Source of the DNA: Casp-actino8 sp001510335
Lineage (GTDB): Bacteria > Actinomycetota > Acidimicrobiia > Acidimicrobiales > Ilumatobacteraceae
Direction of reading: 5' to 3'
Length of the DNA: 64,000 nucleotides
Assembly (NCBI GenBank): GCA_027729635.1
Contig: JAQCEM010000008.1
Coordinates: forward strand, 8,041-72,040
The position numbers were made by a program, and so were the translations under genes. Positions 7,706-15,097 of the stretch are shown here, piece by piece. Under the pieces are notes generated by a model that searched no databases, had not been told where the DNA came from, and saw nothing but the letters and a program-made list of their open reading frames with translations. Positions within the stretch are counted from its first letter, which is position 1. Every line of letters starts with the position of its first letter.

Positions 7706-9388
7706 ATGTTTCCCCGATCGGATATTTCACGTCGACTCTTTCTGGCCCTCGGTGCTTCATCATTCGTTGCAGCCTGCTCAAAATCAACGAGTGACGAGCA
7801 ACCAACCACAAGTTCCGAAACATCTGATTCCCTTGCAACATCGACCCAGTCAACGAATCCAGGTGGCACAGAACTGCCGACAAGCACTTCAATTGCTCCG
7901 CTTATTCCGTACTCACGGCCAGGGTGGTTAGCGATTGAAAATGCCCAGGCCGGCACCGACAGTTGGCGCATCGACTTAGACATCGCACCCACGAAGCGAC
8001 TGAATATGACGGGATTTATTGAAGGGTATGCCGACACCACCAGCGCTCAGTCAGGGCAGGTGGTCAACGTTTACATCAAAACTGGGTCACCACAGTGGCA
8101 TCTTGAGGCATACCGGATGGGTTACTACGGTGGACTGCAGGCGCGCCTGATATGGACCTCCGAAACTTTTGACCAACCGTGGCAGTTTGCGGAACCATCA
8201 TTTGACCGTGAAACGCGCATGCATACGGCTCAGTGGGCACCATCAACCTCATTCACGATTGACGACAACTGGCCGCCCGGCTCATATCTCCTAAAACTGA
8301 ATTCATCCGAGGGTGGGGCGCACTACATACCTTTGACAGTCCGCCGTGATGACTGCGTAGCATCACTCGTTGTCGTCTCGGCAGTCACCACCTGGCAGGC
8401 ATATAACCCTTGGGGTGGACGCAGTCTGTACGAAAACTTTGGATCAGGAAGTCGTTTTGATCGATCGCTGGTGGTCTCATTTGATCGACCATACGCCTCG
8501 GCGTATCACTGGGGCTCGGCAGATTTCTTAACCCACGAATTACCCCTCATCAGTTTGATTGAGGAGTTGGGTATTGACACCGCGTACGTCACTGATATCG
8601 ATCTTCACACGAGCGCACTTGATGGCGACGGTTCGCTTCATCCCGTCTTACTCAATCGCACGGCACTCCTCACAACGGGTCACGATGAGTACTACTCAAC
8701 TCCAATGCGGGCAACCCTTGAGCGCGCTCGTGATACCGGGATCAATCTTGCTTTCTTCGGCGCTAACGCGGTGTATCGCCACATTCGCCTTGAACCCAAC
8801 AGCGAAAGCGTGCCGTATCGACAACTCGTCAACTACCGCACCGCCGATTCCGACCCGATGACTGCCGAGGACCCTCAACAGGCCACGGTGCAATGGCGAA
8901 ATGCCCCGCTCAACCAACCCGAATCAGCTCTCATCGGTGTTCAGTATTTTGCTACTGGAATCACTGCATCAATGAAACTTGTCAATACTGACAACTGGGT
9001 TTTCACTGATGTTGACCTCTCCAATGGCCGAAGTATGAGAAAGCTTGTGGCGATTGAGGCCGACGGACTCGGTCCCCCAAATCATGAACCCGAAAATCTT
9101 GAAGTGCTTGCAAGCTCTCCCGTGATCTATAACAACTCGCGTTATAACCATGCGATGACCTACTACTCCGCCGATAGCGGTGCGGGAGTCTTTGCAACAG
9201 GAACCATCGGCTGGATCAATGCTCTCGACATCGCTGAATGGGGCGATGAAAGAGTGTCAACATTTGTTCGTGGGGTAACCACGAATGTTTTGCAAGCTTT
9301 TGCAGCGGGCCCGACCGGACTTGAACATCCAAGTGTTGGCAACGCCAGTCAATATCGGTCGTCAGTACAAACGATCGTGGAAGAATGA
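7706..9388 (+). CDS. Exported Tat-type lipoprotein with N,N-dimethylformamidase large-subunit-like domain
   Basis: A 560-residue protein. The N-terminus has SRRLFLALGASSFVAAC: a twin-arginine signal with a lipobox ending at Cys 26, then a Ser/Thr-rich linker to about residue 70. The main body resembles the C-terminal domain of the dimethylformamidase beta subunit (DMFA2_C-like): WHLEAYRMGYYGG near 130, a TTGHDEYYS block near 320 and FFGANAVYRH near 350. Proteins of this type are common in actinobacteria and usually have no known substrate, so amidase activity should not be assumed. It follows the dehydrogenase by 7 bases with no visible terminator. It ends 9 bases before the tRNA-Val gene on the other strand. 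Confidence 0.72.
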   Translation: MFPRSDISRRLFLALGASSFVAACSKSTSDEQPTTSSETSDSLATSTQSTNPGGTELPTSTSIAPLIPYSRPGWLAIENAQAGTDSWRIDLDIAPTKRLNMTGFIEGYADTTSAQSGQVVNVYIKTGSPQWHLEAYRMGYYGGLQARLIWTSETFDQPWQFAEPSFDRETRMHTAQWAPSTSFTIDDNWPPGSYLLKLNSSEGGAHYIPLTVRRDDCVASLVVVSAVTTWQAYNPWGGRSLYENFGSGSRFDRSLVVSFDRPYASAYHWGSADFLTHELPLISLIEELGIDTAYVTDIDLHTSALDGDGSLHPVLLNRTALLTTGHDEYYSTPMRATLERARDTGINLAFFGANAVYRHIRLEPNSESVPYRQLVNYRTADSDPMTAEDPQQATVQWRNAPLNQPESALIGVQYFATGITASMKLVNTDNWVFTDVDLSNGRSMRKLVAIEADGLGPPNHEPENLEVLASSPVIYNNSRYNHAMTYYSADSGAGVFATGTIGWINALDIAEWGDERVSTFVRGVTTNVLQAFAAGPTGLEHPSVGNASQYRSSVQTIVEE

Positions 9389-9397
9389 CTTGAGTAG

Positions 9398-9471
9398 TGG
9401 GCGCTGAGGGACTCGAACCCCCGACCGCCTCGGTGTAAGCGAGGAGCTCTAACCAACTGAGCTAAGCGCCC
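9398..9471 (-). tRNA. tRNA-Val (anticodon TAC)
   Basis: The minus strand folds into a full cloverleaf. The acceptor stem GGGCGCT pairs with AGCGCCC, the anticodon arm CTCGC-TTACACC-GAG carries TAC, and the T arm contains GGTTCGAGTCC. The discriminator is A. The 3' CCA is not encoded. Confidence 0.95.
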
Positions 9472-9555
9472 TAATAGAAGTCCAAATCATACCGTCCACC
9501 CAGCCGATCAAAACGAGAAACAGCGAGTATCCACGATGTACGCGCTTCGCGCTAT

Positions 9556-9561
9556 TACGGT
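9556..9561 (+). promoter_or_regulatory. -10 element for a leaderless start at 9569
   Basis: TACGGT, 7 bases before the GTG chosen for the sigma factor gene. This makes the upstream in-frame ATG at 9536 less likely. Confidence 0.5.
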
Positions 9562-9568
9562 TTTTCTC

Positions 9569-10510
9569 GTGGCAACCCGCCCTGGTGACGCTGAAAGCGA
9601 ACTCCTTCGACAATATCTAGATGACATCGGGACCTACCCGTTGCTCAACGCTGATGATGAACGTCGTCTCGCTGCCCTCATTTTGGCCTCACGTTTCGCC
9701 CAAGAACTCCTTGATTTTGATCCCGCTCCCAAGGGTCGCGAGCGCACCGAACTCATGCGTACGCTTCACGCCGGCGATGACGCCAGAGCCCAGTTCATCC
9801 AGTGCAACCTGCGTTTAGTCGTCAGTGTGGCCCGCCGCTATGAAGGTGCCGGACTCGGACTCTTAGACCTCATTCAAGAAGGCAACCTTGGCCTGATGCG
9901 CGCAGTCGAGGGCTTTGACCACGAAAAGGGTTTCAAATTCTCGACGTATGCCACATGGTGGATTCGCCAGTCGATTGGTCGGGCCCTAGCCGACTCGTCG
10001 CGAACCATTCGTGTCCCATCGCATGTGCGCGAGGTCTATTCCCTCATTGATCAGAGCACCGAGAAACTGGCCGCCGAACTTGATCGTCAACCAACAGTTG
10101 AAGAGATCGCTGAGTTGTCAGGCGTGAGTGCCGAGCGCATTGCGCTTGTTCATCAGCACCGTCGCCCATTGGTCTCATTGTCCACCCCCCTTGACAACGA
10201 CGGCGATTCAGAACTTGGTGACCTCATTGCTGATGAAGGTGCAATCTCACCATTTGAGTCCGCCGCCGCCGCTCTTGAAAAGCGGGGTTTGATTGAACAG
10301 CTTCGTCGCCTCGAAGAACGTGAAGAAGAAGTGTTGCGTGCTCGCTTCGGTATCGACGATCATCCGATGACACTTTCAGAAATTGGCGAGAAGCTTGGCA
10401 TCACTCGTGAACGCGTTCGCCAGATTGAAGCTCGGGCGCTCGGCAAGTTGCGTCATCCCAGCGTCTCGCGCGTGTGGCACGAAGGCCAACGCTCGGCCGA
10501 CGCCGTCTGA
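9569..10510 (+). CDS. Sigma-70 family RNA polymerase sigma factor (primary-like, group 2)
   Basis: A 313-residue sigma factor with regions 1.2 through 4 and no long N-terminal region 1.1. Region 1.2 is seen in LLRQYLDDIGTYPLL. Region 2 has NLRLVVSVARRYEGAGLGLL and the core-binding and -10-reading block DLIQEGNLGLMRAVEGFD with YATWWIRQSI. Region 3 has RQPTVEEIAELSG. Region 4.2 ends with the helix-turn-helix LGITRERVRQIEARAL. The layout matches SigB-like alternates of SigA rather than ECF factors. It may itself read the TAnnnT promoters found here, but that is not shown. The start is GTG 9569; ATG 9536 is the alternative. It converges on the inositol-phosphatase gene with 18 bases between stops. 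Confidence 0.88.
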   Translation: MATRPGDAESELLRQYLDDIGTYPLLNADDERRLAALILASRFAQELLDFDPAPKGRERTELMRTLHAGDDARAQFIQCNLRLVVSVARRYEGAGLGLLDLIQEGNLGLMRAVEGFDHEKGFKFSTYATWWIRQSIGRALADSSRTIRVPSHVREVYSLIDQSTEKLAAELDRQPTVEEIAELSGVSAERIALVHQHRRPLVSLSTPLDNDGDSELGDLIADEGAISPFESAAAALEKRGLIEQLRRLEEREEEVLRARFGIDDHPMTLSEIGEKLGITRERVRQIEARALGKLRHPSVSRVWHEGQRSADAV

Positions 10511-10528
10511 CCAGACTTCGTCACGGGT

Positions 10529-11275
10529 TTACAACGGCAATTTGAGTCGCGCCGAAAACGCCTGATCGAAAATTCCAGTTGGTGCCGCGAGCGGGGTTCG
10601 ACGTGCCGCATGATCAAGAACAATCAATTCGCGGCCCTGCGCATCTTCAATACGCACGCCAATTTCTTGGCAGATCAGATACGCAGCCGCGTAATCCCAC
10701 ACCCCATGTGCACTCGGGCTCATGTCGATGAAAGCATCAACCGTTGAGTCAGCCACGTAACAGATATCTATGGCTGATGCCCCCAATGATCTGAACTGGG
10801 CCCAACCCGCGTCAACGGGTGGACGACCCGACACCGCAACTAATGCCGATGACCACTCGGTCATTGGTTGACGGGTCATCGCTACGCCGTCTCTGAACGC
10901 TCCCAGACCGCGCAATGCCCACCATCGCGTGCCAACAGCCTGATCAACAACCAGAGCGACGAGCGGGCCAGAAGCGTCAACTGCACACAGCGACGTGGCG
11001 TAGTGCGGGACTCCACGACTCGCGTTTGTTGAGCCGTCTAACGGATCGACAATCACGACCACATCGCGATCAAGATTCTCGACGCCGCTCTCTTCTGACA
11101 CAATGCCGACACCCGCCTCACGCAAGAGATCAAGCGCAATCTGGTCAACCACGAGGTCGGCGGCATATTGACCATCGCGCCGACCCGAGGGACCCCAATG
11201 AGTGATGTTTCGCAACTCGACGCCAATTGCATCGGCGACCTTATGCAATAACGCGAGCACCTGATTGGGGTCCAT
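10529..11275 (-). CDS. Inositol monophosphatase family protein
   Basis: A 248-residue Mg-dependent phosphatase of the IMPase/FBPase/CysQ fold. Metal-binding motifs are visible in order: SEESGVEN (Glu, residues 68-75), VIVDPLDGSTNASRG (the DPxDG-S-T signature near 85-99) and the late GVWDYAAAYL aspartate near 203. Substrate could be inositol-1-phosphate, histidinol phosphate or adenosine 3',5'-bisphosphate; the sequence does not decide. An in-frame ATG extends to 11422, but the TACCCT hexamer 7 bases before 11275 and the family N-terminus favour this start. That leaves 60 bases to the divergent hypothetical gene. Confidence 0.87.
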   Translation of the reverse strand: MDPNQVLALLHKVADAIGVELRNITHWGPSGRRDGQYAADLVVDQIALDLLREAGVGIVSEESGVENLDRDVVVIVDPLDGSTNASRGVPHYATSLCAVDASGPLVALVVDQAVGTRWWALRGLGAFRDGVAMTRQPMTEWSSALVAVSGRPPVDAGWAQFRSLGASAIDICYVADSTVDAFIDMSPSAHGVWDYAAAYLICQEIGVRIEDAQGRELIVLDHAARRTPLAAPTGIFDQAFSARLKLPL

Positions 11276-11282
11276 AACAACG

Positions 11283-11288
11283 AGGGTA
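11283..11288 (-). promoter_or_regulatory. -10 element for a leaderless start at 11275
   Basis: TACCCT on the minus strand, 7 bases before the ATG. Confidence 0.5.
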
Positions 11289-11335
11289 GTGTGCCGATTG
11301 CCCATTATCCTGAACTCAGTTTCAAAGGACGGGTT

Positions 11336-11905
11336 ATGGCTTTCATTGATGTTGCTGGGTTTGTCTCCGACATGAAGAGTCACGCCATTGACCATGGTTT
11401 CCATGTTCACGATGAGCGGCACTTCGTCGAGACCTATTCGCTACGCCAATTATGGGAAGTTGACCTGCACCCTGAAGAAGCCTGCGACGGACCCATTGAC
11501 TTGCATCTTTCACTCGAAGTCGACCCACGCGCCCTCTTGGGCTTTGAAGATGAAATGAGCAAACTCGAAGAACCAACTGACGAACCCCCGCAGGGTTTTG
11601 AATTTCCTCTGTTGTTTACGTGGACCCTTCCCCCGCTCAGCAGTCGACCCGACCTTTTGGTTCTCGCAACTGATCTTGCTGGCGTTGGCGGAACCGAACT
11701 ACCACTTGAGGTTTCTGCCATTGACTCCACTGCATCAGTCATTGATGCCCCCGAACATCGCCTGTCGATCGTGGCGCGCCTCAGTGTCTCGCTCGCCGAT
11801 GTCTACACCAACGATGACTCGGTATTTTGCGGCGTGCTGGAAAAGTGCAGTGAAGTTAGTTTGTTCTTGCTTGAGATCGCTCCCTCATGGATGTCTGAAT
11901 CATGA
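11336..11905 (+). CDS. Hypothetical protein, unrecognised
   Basis: A 189-residue soluble acidic protein I do not recognise. There is no signal peptide or membrane segment. It shows alternating beta-like stretches (FPLLFTWTLPPL, HRLSIVARLSVSL) and a central Glu/Pro-rich patch (KLEEPTDEPPQG). Start choice: ATG 11336 follows AAAGGAC at 7 bases, better than the in-frame ATG at 11291, which would collide with the divergent promoter. It is first of three consecutive plus-strand genes of unknown function with 50-70 base gaps. Synonymous codon use looks like the neighbours. Confidence 0.7.
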   Translation: MAFIDVAGFVSDMKSHAIDHGFHVHDERHFVETYSLRQLWEVDLHPEEACDGPIDLHLSLEVDPRALLGFEDEMSKLEEPTDEPPQGFEFPLLFTWTLPPLSSRPDLLVLATDLAGVGGTELPLEVSAIDSTASVIDAPEHRLSIVARLSVSLADVYTNDDSVFCGVLEKCSEVSLFLLEIAPSWMSES

Positions 11906-11956
11906 AGTTTGCGGTAGTTACCCGACTGTTTCAGTTGAGCGTGAAATACTGACACT

Positions 11957-12277
11957 ATGAATGTTGCCGAACTCATCGACATCTTGCGAGATCTTGACCC
12001 CGAAACAATCGTAGAAATGGCGGTCGTCGCACCGGTCACCGATCAATCAGATGACATCACAGTTGATCAATATGAAGTCGAAGGCGTGTTGCCACGCGAC
12101 CCCGCCGATCACGACGGCGAATCAGTGGTTTGGTTAATTGGCGGCGAACCACATGATGTTGACGAGTTTGTCGACGCCATCGAAGGTACTGGCGACAATG
12201 TACAAACTGGCGAATACGCCGACGTCATAGATATTGACCGTGGCGCCGAGGCCCGCAAGGCCATCTTCGGAGTCTGA
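11957..12277 (+). CDS. Small acidic hypothetical protein
   Basis: 106 residues, strongly acidic, unrecognised. The N-terminal 20 residues (MNVAELIDILRDLDPETIVE) look like a short helix followed by the 'L..L.dldP...V' pattern seen in small actinobacterial proteins that report on a regulated property. The rest is Asp/Glu-rich with a WLIGGEPHDVDEFVDAI stretch. No Cys and no membrane segment. AATACT stands 6 bases before the ATG, a weak leaderless-type -10. The gene sits between two other unknown genes on the same strand. Confidence 0.65.
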   Translation: MNVAELIDILRDLDPETIVEMAVVAPVTDQSDDITVDQYEVEGVLPRDPADHDGESVVWLIGGEPHDVDEFVDAIEGTGDNVQTGEYADVIDIDRGAEARKAIFGV

Positions 12278-12343
12278 TCTGATCAGGTAATCAAACAATC
12301 GGCAATGACCACATTGCGCCACACCCGTAGGCGAGAATAAGAC

Positions 12344-12694
12344 ATGGCATTTGGTCAACCTGCTGGTCCCCCAGCATCACATTCGCAAATGAAGCAATTA
12401 CTTGAGCTTCTTAAGGCGGCCGGGCATACCGATTTCCGTGATGCCCGTGGGCCAATGCAATTCAACCAACGTCAAGCCGGCGGCAAATTCACTCGACAAG
12501 AAGCCGAAGACTTCATTGCACAACTTGAGGCCGAAGCCGAGTTGACAATTGATGTTCCACCCGAAGTTGTCGTCGCACGGTCAATCAAACCTGCCCCACG
12601 CACCACCAGTGCCGAGAAAACAGTTCGTGATTTACCCGATTCGGTTTTGGCTGCCGAGTTGCAACGACGCGGCTGGATTGTTGTCGAGCCGTAA
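12344..12694 (+). CDS. Small hypothetical protein, possible DNA- or protein-binding helices
   Basis: 116 residues, unrecognised. The first half is helical (SQMKQLLELLKAAGHTDF) and reads on into a GKFTRQEAEDFIAQLE segment. The C-terminal 25 residues (VRDLPDSVLAAELQRRGW) form a separate short helical end that often closes actinobacterial regulatory or adaptor proteins. No catalytic pattern is seen. No strong ribosome site precedes the ATG; GAGAAT lies 5 bases upstream. It converges on mgsA. Confidence 0.65.
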   Translation: MAFGQPAGPPASHSQMKQLLELLKAAGHTDFRDARGPMQFNQRQAGGKFTRQEAEDFIAQLEAEAELTIDVPPEVVVARSIKPAPRTTSAEKTVRDLPDSVLAAELQRRGWIVVEP

Positions 12695-12723
12695 ACAAAA
12701 CTTTTGTTTAGCCCAGTACAGAA

Positions 12724-13104
12724 CTAGTCAGCAAATAGCGGCGACGACATCAGACAATCGGCGGTTGACAAATTGCTGGCCGTTGGAATGTCGTAGACCA
12801 CCGCTATTCGCAAGAGTGCACGAACATCTGGATCATGCGGCTGGGGCTCAAGTGGGTCCCAAAAGAAGATCAATATGTCAACTTGCAGCTCGCAGATCAT
12901 TGCACCGAGCTGTTGATCGCCACCGAGCGGGCCACTCTTTAAGCAACGCACGTTCAACCCCACAAGTTCGTTCAACATTCGCCCAGTCGTACCGGTAGCC
13001 ACCAATGAGTGCCGGCCCAACACCTCTTTATTGTTCTTCGCCCATTCAATGAGCAGGTCTTTCTTATGGTCGTGAGCAACAAGCGCAATGATGTGCGTGG
13101 TCAT
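12724..13104 (-). CDS. mgsA: Methylglyoxal synthase
   Basis: A 126-residue enzyme that converts dihydroxyacetone phosphate to methylglyoxal and phosphate, a bypass that relieves sugar-phosphate stress. The IALVAHDHKK opening supplies the phosphate-loop His and Lys. TGTTGRML near residue 40 binds phosphate, SGPLGGDQQLGAMI near 60 contains the catalytic Asp, and FFWDPLEPQPHDPDVRAL carries the conserved His and Asp. Start ATG 13104 has GGAAGAG 8 bases upstream; the in-frame ATG 13122 would overlap that site. It lies downstream of the tRNA-Ile2 gene on the same strand. Confidence 0.93.
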   Translation of the reverse strand: MTTHIIALVAHDHKKDLLIEWAKNNKEVLGRHSLVATGTTGRMLNELVGLNVRCLKSGPLGGDQQLGAMICELQVDILIFFWDPLEPQPHDPDVRALLRIAVVYDIPTASNLSTADCLMSSPLFAD

Positions 13105-13150
13105 ACCGCCACTCTTCCACATCGGGGCGACGTCAACGAGGTGACATTGG

Positions 13151-13224
<74 letters not shown>

Positions 13225-13230
13225 AAAAGG

Positions 13231-13259
13231 CGCAGGGCCCGCCTCTGGCGGACCCTGCG
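13231..13259 (-). terminator. Hairpin terminator between two tRNA genes
   Basis: 13231-13243 pairs with 13247-13259 over 13 bp with one mismatch and a three-base loop. On the minus strand it follows tRNA-Asn and is followed by CCTTTT just before tRNA-Ile2, so the two tRNAs may be separate units. Confidence 0.6.
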
Positions 13260-13266
13260 TTATATG

Positions 13267-13339
13267 CTCCGAGAGCAGGGCTCGAACCTGCGACCCGCTG
13301 ATTAACAGTCAGCTGCTCTGCCAGCTGAGCTATCTCGGA
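13267..13339 (-). tRNA. tRNA-Asn (anticodon GTT)
   Basis: Cloverleaf on the minus strand: acceptor TCCGAGA/TCTCGGA, anticodon loop CTGTTAA with GTT, T arm GGTTCGAGCCC, discriminator G. CCA is not fully encoded. Confidence 0.95.
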
Positions 13340-13404
13340 AGGCGAATCCGAGGATATCAGCCGAGGACTCAATGCCCAATGGTCAGATACTGATCAAACC
13401 GGTC

Positions 13405-14448
13405 TCAATCGAGATTGATCGGCTCTTCATCGGCCGCCGTGAACTCAACTTCTGGTGCATCGCCTAGACCGGCAGCGATACGCACCTTTTCGGCGACCTC
13501 GACCATGATCTCGGTGTTCTCCATGAGGAAGTTCTTGGCGTTCTCACGACCCTGACCCATTTGCTCGCCGTCATAGGTGAACCAAGCACCGGACTTCTTG
13601 ATGATGTTGAGGTCGACGGCCATGTCGAGTACTGAACCTTCGCGGCTAATGCCCTTGCCGTACATGATGTCGAATTCGGCCTGGCGGAATGGCGGCGACA
13701 CTTTGTTCTTGACCACTTTGACGCGGGTGCGGTTACCGACAACTTCGGCGCCGTCTTTGATCGACTCAATACGACGAATGTCAAGACGCACCGACGAGTA
13801 GAACTTGAGTGCACGTCCACCAGGTGTGGTTTCGGGTGAACCGAACATCACGCCAATCTTTTCACGCAGCTGGTTAATGAAAATCGCGATGGTGTTCGAC
13901 TTGTTGAGGTTGGCGGTCAACTTACGCAACGCCTGGCTCATCAAACGGGCCTGCAGACCCATATGGCTGTCGCCCATATCGCCTTCAATTTCGGCCTTTG
14001 GCGTCAATGCGGCAACGGAGTCAATGACGACCACGTCAAGTGCGCCCGAACGGATCAACATGTCGGCGATTTCGAGAGCCTGTTCACCAGTGTCGGGCTG
14101 CGAGATCAACAACTGATCGATGTCGACTCCGATGGCTCGTGCGTACACCGGATCCATCGCGTGTTCGGCGTCAATGTAGGCACAGATGCCGCCATTGCGC
14201 TGAGCCTCGGCCACAACATGCATGGCGAGGGTTGACTTACCCGATGATTCGGGACCGTAGATCTCGACCACGCGACCACGGGGCAATCCGCCAATTCCGA
14301 GTGCGACGTCGAGCGCCAAAGCACCAGTCGGGATAGCTTCGATAGCCATGCCGGTCTTGTCGCCCATCCGCATGATGGAGCCTTTGCCATACTGCTTGTC
14401 GATTTGGGCTAGAGCCATTTCAAGGGCTTTTTCACGATCGTTGCTCAT
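13405..14448 (-). CDS. recA: RecA recombinase
   Basis: 347 residues from the ATG at 14448, the normal RecA length. It coats single-stranded DNA, drives strand exchange and stimulates LexA self-cleavage. Walker A is GPESSGKST near residue 68, the ICAYIDAEHAMDP segment follows, Walker B is VVVIDSVAALTP near 145, and the loop-2/DNA-binding part is INQLREKIGVMFG near 200. The start at 14448 has GAAAGG seven bases upstream. A longer frame begins at ATG 14505 (19 more Thr/Asn/Ala-rich residues), with TACGGT seven bases before it, so two start forms are possible. Two LexA-type boxes and a sigma-70 promoter lie upstream, so it is SOS-regulated. Confidence 0.95.
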   Translation of the reverse strand: MSNDREKALEMALAQIDKQYGKGSIMRMGDKTGMAIEAIPTGALALDVALGIGGLPRGRVVEIYGPESSGKSTLAMHVVAEAQRNGGICAYIDAEHAMDPVYARAIGVDIDQLLISQPDTGEQALEIADMLIRSGALDVVVIDSVAALTPKAEIEGDMGDSHMGLQARLMSQALRKLTANLNKSNTIAIFINQLREKIGVMFGSPETTPGGRALKFYSSVRLDIRRIESIKDGAEVVGNRTRVKVVKNKVSPPFRQAEFDIMYGKGISREGSVLDMAVDLNIIKKSGAWFTYDGEQMGQGRENAKNFLMENTEIMVEVAEKVRIAAGLGDAPEVEFTAADEEPINLD

Positions 14449-14512
14449 TGCATTGCCTTTCGCTGTTGAGTTGTTGGTTGCTGTGGGTGTTGGTTTGTTT
14501 GCCATAACTTGG

Positions 14513-14518
14513 ACCGTA
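14513..14518 (-). promoter_or_regulatory. Possible second recA promoter (-10) for a leaderless longer form
   Basis: TACGGT, 7 bases before the in-frame ATG at 14505. Confidence 0.4.
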
Positions 14519-14573
14519 CGAAATGGGTGTTGCACAGTAGTTGTGCGGGCACCCGTGTACAACGAATAACAAG

Positions 14574-14602
14574 AGCGTAACTACGAACGAGTGTTCGGTC
14601 AA
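14574..14602 (-). promoter_or_regulatory. recA SOS promoter (-35/-10)
   Basis: On the minus strand TTGACC (14597-14602) and TACGCT (14574-14579) are separated by exactly 17 bases. A LexA-type palindrome fills the spacer, so bound LexA would block RNA polymerase directly. Confidence 0.65.
14584..14597. promoter_or_regulatory. LexA (SOS) box, proximal
   Basis: CGAAC-GAGT-GTTCG is a perfect 5+5 palindrome around four bases and matches the actinobacterial LexA consensus cGAACrnryGTTy. Confidence 0.85.
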
Positions 14603-14614
14603 GCATTGTCAATA

Positions 14615-14628
14615 CGAACAGGTGTTTG
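14615..14628. promoter_or_regulatory. Second LexA-like box, distal
   Basis: CGAAC-AGGT-GTTTG has one imperfect half-site but satisfies cGAACrnryGTTy. Its centre is 31 bases from the proximal box, about three helical turns, so two LexA dimers would sit on the same DNA face. Confidence 0.55.
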
Positions 14629-14668
14629 ACCTGCTCAGAGGGGGTGCCCGAACCCCAAGAAAGTTTGA

Positions 14669-15097
14669 TTACGACTGGTTTTCGAGCCAGGCTTGGGCGT
14701 CAGCGGCTTCGCCCGAACTCATCGGACGCACGATCAGGTCAATGGCCATCCACACAGTGTGGGTCATTGGCCATGTCAATATCGGAAAAATGAGTGCCGC
14801 CGAAGCCAGCACGATGTACAGGGTGAGCACGGGTACATCTGGTGCGGTGAGAGCAATCGCAACGCCCATTGCAATCACGATGAGAGTGATATTCACGACT
14901 GACGCAATCGTGATTGACCCAAGCTCATGCCCATTGGTGTCGCGCGTCCGCTTGATTCCACAACCGATGCAATGATCACTTTGTTTAAACCAGTTCGTAA
15001 ACCACGCGCGATGGTTTCCACAACGTGGGCAATGACGTAACAACGAACGGCGAATCATCTTGCCCTTGGACGGCAAAGGCTGAACAAGAGAACTCAT
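14669..15097 (-). CDS. DUF983-family membrane protein with zinc ribbon
   Basis: 142 residues. An N-terminal four-cysteine ribbon (HCPRCGNH, then DHCIGCGIKR) precedes two long hydrophobic segments (residues 60-83 and 90-115) and an acidic tail. This Cys-Cys plus two-helix plan is that of DUF983 proteins, whose role is unknown. The start overlaps the stop of the aminotransferase gene by four bases, so the two are translationally coupled. It ends 41 bases beyond the distal LexA box and is not itself likely to be SOS-regulated from recA's promoter. Confidence 0.7.
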   Translation of the reverse strand: MSSLVQPLPSKGKMIRRSLLRHCPRCGNHRAWFTNWFKQSDHCIGCGIKRTRDTNGHELGSITIASVVNITLIVIAMGVAIALTAPDVPVLTLYIVLASAALIFPILTWPMTHTVWMAIDLIVRPMSSGEAADAQAWLENQS

